Positions 59,878 to 64,000 of a stretch of DNA of 64,000 bases are shown piece after piece. The translations under genes were made by a program, and so were the position numbers. The notes beneath the pieces were generated by a model. That model had not been told where the DNA came from. It saw nothing but the letters and a program-made list of their open reading frames with translations, and did no database searches. Source of the DNA: Pedobacter sp. (GTDB lineage Bacteria > Bacteroidota > Bacteroidia > Sphingobacteriales > Sphingobacteriaceae); contig NZ_JAVHXT010000010.1 of NCBI RefSeq assembly GCF_031119335.1, forward strand, positions 62,001 to 126,000. Reading direction: 5' to 3'. The first letter of the stretch is position 1, and every line of letters begins with the position of its first letter.

Positions 59878-60469
59878 TGTGTATTTACTAAGACACGGCG
59901 AAACGCAATACAATGCAGACGGAAATAGGTATTGTGGAAGGACAGATATTCCTTTAACGGATAAGGGAATTGCGCAGGCACAGGCCGTTAGGCTACAATT
60001 GCAAGGGAGAAAGCTAGATGCTGTATATTCTTCGCCGTTGAAAAGAGCGAATGAAACTGCAAAAATTGCATCTGGTAACAATTTGGTAATTGCAGATCAA
60101 CGTTTAATTGAGATAGATTTCGGTACTTGGGAGGGCAAAAGAAGGGAGGAATTTGTAGCGGAAAATCCAACGCTGTGGAACAATTGGTCGGAAGATCCAG
60201 CTCATGCAGCAGCAGGTGGCACTGGCGAAAATGCGACACAGGTGGTAGAACGAGTAGGTAGCTTTTTTGCTGAAATGCAACAGAAGTATAAGGAAGGTAC
60301 CATTTTAGTGGTTGGACATAATGGTATCAACAGATTATTTATGGCGCATAAATTGGGTATGCCACTTAAAAATTACCGACGAATAGTACAACACAATTCT
60401 TCTTTAACCTTTTTTCAACTAGATGAAAATGGAGAGTTTACGTTAGAAAAATTGAATACAACAAGTTAA
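59870..60469 (+). CDS. Histidine phosphatase family protein
   Basis: VYLLRHGETQYNADG; VYSSPLKRANETAKI; LVVGHNGINRLFM. Confidence 0.95.
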   Translation: MLSVYLLRHGETQYNADGNRYCGRTDIPLTDKGIAQAQAVRLQLQGRKLDAVYSSPLKRANETAKIASGNNLVIADQRLIEIDFGTWEGKRREEFVAENPTLWNNWSEDPAHAAAGGTGENATQVVERVGSFFAEMQQKYKEGTILVVGHNGINRLFMAHKLGMPLKNYRRIVQHNSSLTFFQLDENGEFTLEKLNTTS

Positions 60470-60603
60470 AATGGTAAAGATTAGAAGGTAGATTTTAGTT
60501 GAGAAATATTAATGGATAGGTTAAATATACCACGCTTAATTGCTCTTAAATTTTTAATGGTTTACTTAACCTATATTAAACATAACAGTATAAACGCATA
60601 ATT

Positions 60604-61542
60604 ATGATAAAGACTTTTTTCAGAAAACAAGCAATATGGATAGGCCTACTGTGCCCGTTAGCTGGTTTTGCCCAACAGACAGAAATCAACGTCCTAAAGT
60701 TCAAAAATGTAAAAGAACTAAAAGCCTTTTTTAAACATGGCGAAACCAATTATCCGATAATTAGCGGACACCGCGGTGGCATGACCAAAGGTTTCCCAGA
60801 AAATTCGATGGAAACTTTCGCAAACACGCTAAAATATATGCCTTCCTTTTTTGAAATAGATCCACGGTTAACTAAAGACAGTGTTGCCGTTTTAATGCAC
60901 GATGCAACTTTGGAGAGAACCACTAATGGCACCGGTAAACTATCTGATTATACTTATGCCGAAATCCAGAAACTGCGTTTGAAAGACCCAGAAGGAAATG
61001 TTACCGATGCTAAAATTCCTACACTAAAGGAAGCTATTTTGTGGAGCAAAGGCAGAACGGTAATGAATTTGGATAAAAAAGATGTGCCCTTGGAAATGAC
61101 AGCACGTATTTTAAAAGAGTGCAATAACGAAGCAGTAATGCTAACTGTTCATAATGCAAAGCAAGCGAAATTCTATTTAGAGCAAAATCCAAACTGGATG
61201 CTTTCGGTGCATATTAAAACTAAAAAAGCTTACGACGAATATGTAAAAGCAGGCATTCCTTGGGAAAGTATCATTGCCTACATAGGACCAGAGTACACGC
61301 CAGAAAATAGAGATTTAATGAGATTATTGCAAGAAAAGAAAGTGATGGTAATGATATCTTCAGCACCAACTTACGATAAACTGCCAACTGCAGAAGAGAG
61401 GGCAAAAGCTTTTGTAGAGATTTTTAAAGGTGGTGCTGATATTTTAGAGTCTGATTTGCCAGTGGAAGTTGCGGAAGCGATTAAAAATTTGGTGCCGAGT
61501 AAAACACCTCAACACAAATATCTAGGAAAAGCTAAACTTTAG
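60604..61542 (+). CDS. Glycerophosphodiester phosphodiesterase family protein (paralog 3)
   Basis: SGHRGGMTKGFPENSMETFANTL; FFEIDPRLTKDSVAVLMHDATLERTTNG. Confidence 0.95.
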   Translation: MIKTFFRKQAIWIGLLCPLAGFAQQTEINVLKFKNVKELKAFFKHGETNYPIISGHRGGMTKGFPENSMETFANTLKYMPSFFEIDPRLTKDSVAVLMHDATLERTTNGTGKLSDYTYAEIQKLRLKDPEGNVTDAKIPTLKEAILWSKGRTVMNLDKKDVPLEMTARILKECNNEAVMLTVHNAKQAKFYLEQNPNWMLSVHIKTKKAYDEYVKAGIPWESIIAYIGPEYTPENRDLMRLLQEKKVMVMISSAPTYDKLPTAEERAKAFVEIFKGGADILESDLPVEVAEAIKNLVPSKTPQHKYLGKAKL

Positions 61543-61563
61543 TTTTTTTAACCTAAACCAAAT

Positions 61564-62838
61564 ATGAACCAACCTTTTTTAATTCCAGAACGTAGGCGCT
61601 GGCTAATTGTAGCAGTTATATTTTTCGCCATCGTTTTCAATTATTTCGATAGGCAAATTGTATCCATCCTTAAGCCAATGCTTAAAGAAGAATTTCAGCT
61701 TAAGGATGACGGCTATGCGGTAATCGTCAACATATTTACAATTTGTTACGCTTTAATGTATCCGGTTACTGGTTGGCTGGTAGATAGGTTTGGGGCAAGG
61801 TTAACCATGTTTTGGGGTGTCATTGGCTGGTCGGTAGCATGTATTGGCGGTGGTTTCTCACGAACCGTTGGTCAGTTTACTTTTTTTAGAGGGATGTTGG
61901 GTGCAGCAGAGCCTACAAATTTCCCTGCTCAATTGCGTGTCATCACCATTTGGTTTCCAGGGAAATTGCGTGCAACAGCCAATAGCCTTTGCATTGCTGG
62001 TAGTTCTATAGGTGCTATAATTGCGCCACCGTTAGTTGCTTGGTTAGCTTTAAAATACAATTGGCATACAGTTTTCTTCGTAGCTGGTATTATCGGTTTA
62101 ATCATCGCTCTGCTATGGATATCCATTTACAAAGATCCGCCAGCCAGAATTTTGGCCGAAAGCACCGAAAGTAAAACCGAAACAGAAGCAGCAGGCTTTA
62201 AATGGTCGCAATTATGGAAAACACAAAGTTTGTGGGGCGTATTGCTCATCCGCTTTGTGACAGATCCAGTTTGGTATTTCTGTTTGTTTTGGTTGCCTGG
62301 ATATCTGCAGGAACAATCTGGATTATCTTTAAAAGAAATGGGTCTTTATGGTTGGATACCTTTCCTTGTGGCCGATTTAGGTGCTATTGCCACTTCGGCA
62401 TGGTCAGATCGTATGGTGCGCAAAGGTAAAAAGCCTTTGGTAGCCCGGAAAATGATGTTGTCAGCAGTTGCAATTTTATCTCCACTTTGTGCATTTACCC
62501 CTTATTTACCAAGTGCTTTTTCAACAGTGTTGATTTTTAGTTTCGTAGCTATTGCTTGTTTGAGCTGGCTTTTCACCATCAGTGTTGTGGTTGCCGAATC
62601 GTTTCCCTCAAAAAATGTGGCCAGTGTTTTAGGAATTGCTGGTGGCTTTGGAGCAGGCGGTGCGGTATTGTTCAACTATGTTGTAGGACAGCTCATGGGT
62701 ACATTAGGCGCAGAAAAAATATTTATAGCAATGGCTTTTTTACATCCAATAGGAGTAATCCTTCTATGGACAATGATTAAACCAGAGAAACCAAAAAATA
62801 GGATAGACGAACAATTAATACTAAATCATAATGAGTAG
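61564..62838 (+). CDS. MFS transporter, anion:cation symporter (hexuronate-type)-like
   Basis: FNYFDRQIVSILKPMLKEEFQ; GWLVDRFGARLTMFWGVIGWSV; FRGMLGAAEPTNFPA. Confidence 0.9.
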   Translation: MNQPFLIPERRRWLIVAVIFFAIVFNYFDRQIVSILKPMLKEEFQLKDDGYAVIVNIFTICYALMYPVTGWLVDRFGARLTMFWGVIGWSVACIGGGFSRTVGQFTFFRGMLGAAEPTNFPAQLRVITIWFPGKLRATANSLCIAGSSIGAIIAPPLVAWLALKYNWHTVFFVAGIIGLIIALLWISIYKDPPARILAESTESKTETEAAGFKWSQLWKTQSLWGVLLIRFVTDPVWYFCLFWLPGYLQEQSGLSLKEMGLYGWIPFLVADLGAIATSAWSDRMVRKGKKPLVARKMMLSAVAILSPLCAFTPYLPSAFSTVLIFSFVAIACLSWLFTISVVVAESFPSKNVASVLGIAGGFGAGGAVLFNYVVGQLMGTLGAEKIFIAMAFLHPIGVILLWTMIKPEKPKNRIDEQLILNHNE

Positions 62839-64000
62839 CAAAGTGCAAATAATTATCGAACCTGCTAAAGAACTGGCGGTAAAAAAAGAAGTTGATGTTT
62901 TGGTGGTAGGAGGTGGCCCTGCCGGATTAATTGCAGCACAAGCTGCGGCAGAAGATGGTTTAAAAGTAATGCTGATCGAAAACCGAAGCTTTGTAGGCGG
63001 CAATATGACTATCGGTTTGCCTATACTCGGTTTTTTAGGACAGAAAGGCAATCAGATTATCAAAGGTATCCCTCAAAAATTTATAGATAAATTAAGGGCA
63101 GTTGACGGTGCAAGTGAGCACAGGCCTTGTCCATTGCACATGAGCTTAACTTTGGTAGAGCCAGAGGCTGTAAAAAATGTAGGTTTAGAAATGCTCATTG
63201 AAGCCGGTGTTGATGTATTATTATATGCTTTTTGCGTGGGTGTAATTAAAGAAGAAAACCAGCTAAAAGGTGTAATTATAGAAAGCAAATCTGGTAGGGA
63301 AGTAATTTTGGCCAAAACCATTATAGATTGCACTGGCGATGCCGATGTTGCTTTTAAGGCTGGTGTGCCTTGCGAACAAGGAAATGAAGTAGGAGGGGCG
63401 CAACCACCAACCTTGATGTTTTGTATGGGTGGCGTAGACACAGAAAAATTGAGAATGTCTATTGCAGAAGAGCCTCGCACTTATTTAACAGATTTTATCC
63501 CTGCCGAATATTTTGGGCAAAACAACCAGTTTATTGTAGTGGGTTTAAGAAGTGTAATGCAAAAAGCTCGTGAAGCTGGCTATCATTTACCTGTAGAGAG
63601 AACCATATTAATTACAGGTTTGCGTGAAGGTGAAGTATGGGTGAATATGTCGAGAATTAATGGTGTTGATGGCACAAGTCCAGATAGTTTGACACACGGA
63701 GAAATAGAAGGACGTAAGCAAGTTGAAGAAATTCAGCGCTATTTGAAAGAGTTTGTGCCGGGGTTCGGAGATTCTTATTTTACAAAGATGGCTCCTTTTT
63801 TAGGCATCAGAGAAACCCGTCGTATTGTAGGGCAATATGTAATGACGGCAGATGATATTTTAAGCTGTCGTAGGTTTGAAGATTCTGTCGCCGTGGCGAG
63901 TTATCCTTTAGATATTCATCATCCCGAAGGTGGTGGCTGTACACTTACTTGGTGTGGCGATTGCTATGATATTCCGTATCGTACACTAATCCCGCAAAAA
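62831..64000 (+). CDS. FAD-dependent oxidoreductase, truncated by window end
   Basis: ATG at 62831 then VDVLVVGGGPAGLIAAQAAAEDGLKVMLIENRSFVGGNMT; no stop before 64000. Confidence 0.9.
   Translation, partial: MSSKVQIIIEPAKELAVKKEVDVLVVGGGPAGLIAAQAAAEDGLKVMLIENRSFVGGNMTIGLPILGFLGQKGNQIIKGIPQKFIDKLRAVDGASEHRPCPLHMSLTLVEPEAVKNVGLEMLIEAGVDVLLYAFCVGVIKEENQLKGVIIESKSGREVILAKTIIDCTGDADVAFKAGVPCEQGNEVGGAQPPTLMFCMGGVDTEKLRMSIAEEPRTYLTDFIPAEYFGQNNQFIVVGLRSVMQKAREAGYHLPVERTILITGLREGEVWVNMSRINGVDGTSPDSLTHGEIEGRKQVEEIQRYLKEFVPGFGDSYFTKMAPFLGIRETRRIVGQYVMTADDILSCRRFEDSVAVASYPLDIHHPEGGGCTLTWCGDCYDIPYRTLIPQK

Overview
Sphingobacteriaceae-like (Pedobacter-type) Bacteroidota chromosome segment; the taxon is inferred from gene content, SusC/SusD and Gld genes and TAnnTTTG-type promoters. 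Three zones. (1) About 1-17.45 kb: the end of one integrative element, followed by a complete ~16.6 kb element bounded by a ~37 bp direct repeat (846-882 / 17416-17452). The complete element carries a tyrosine recombinase, a divergent SF2 helicase-like protein, an HTH protein, a CoiA-like protein with a ~1 kb alternative-frame ORF, and a RadC/JAB protein near the right end. Its cargo is a putative anti-mobile-element operon of the ABC-three-component (ABC-3C) type: Cap4/DUF4297-like nuclease effector, small middle component, and DUF3732 SMC-like ATPase with a CPLC zinc-hook-like motif, plus a fourth unknown gene. A second coupled three-gene operon of unknown membrane/coiled-coil proteins follows. 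A nested-helix RNA-like structure lies at 7666-7776. (2) About 18-40 kb: ordinary core genes (gapA, pfkA, glyS, dnaN, gldA/F/G, DedA, GtrA, ChaA-like, peptidases, porins). (3) About 40.6-64 kb: a SusC/SusD-led locus dense in phosphodiesterases and phosphatases, with a polyol-type MFS permease, two FGGY kinases and a dehydrogenase, suggesting use of a polyol-phosphate or glycerophosphodiester substrate. No rRNA, tRNA or CRISPR was identified. All calls are by reading motifs; no database search was run.
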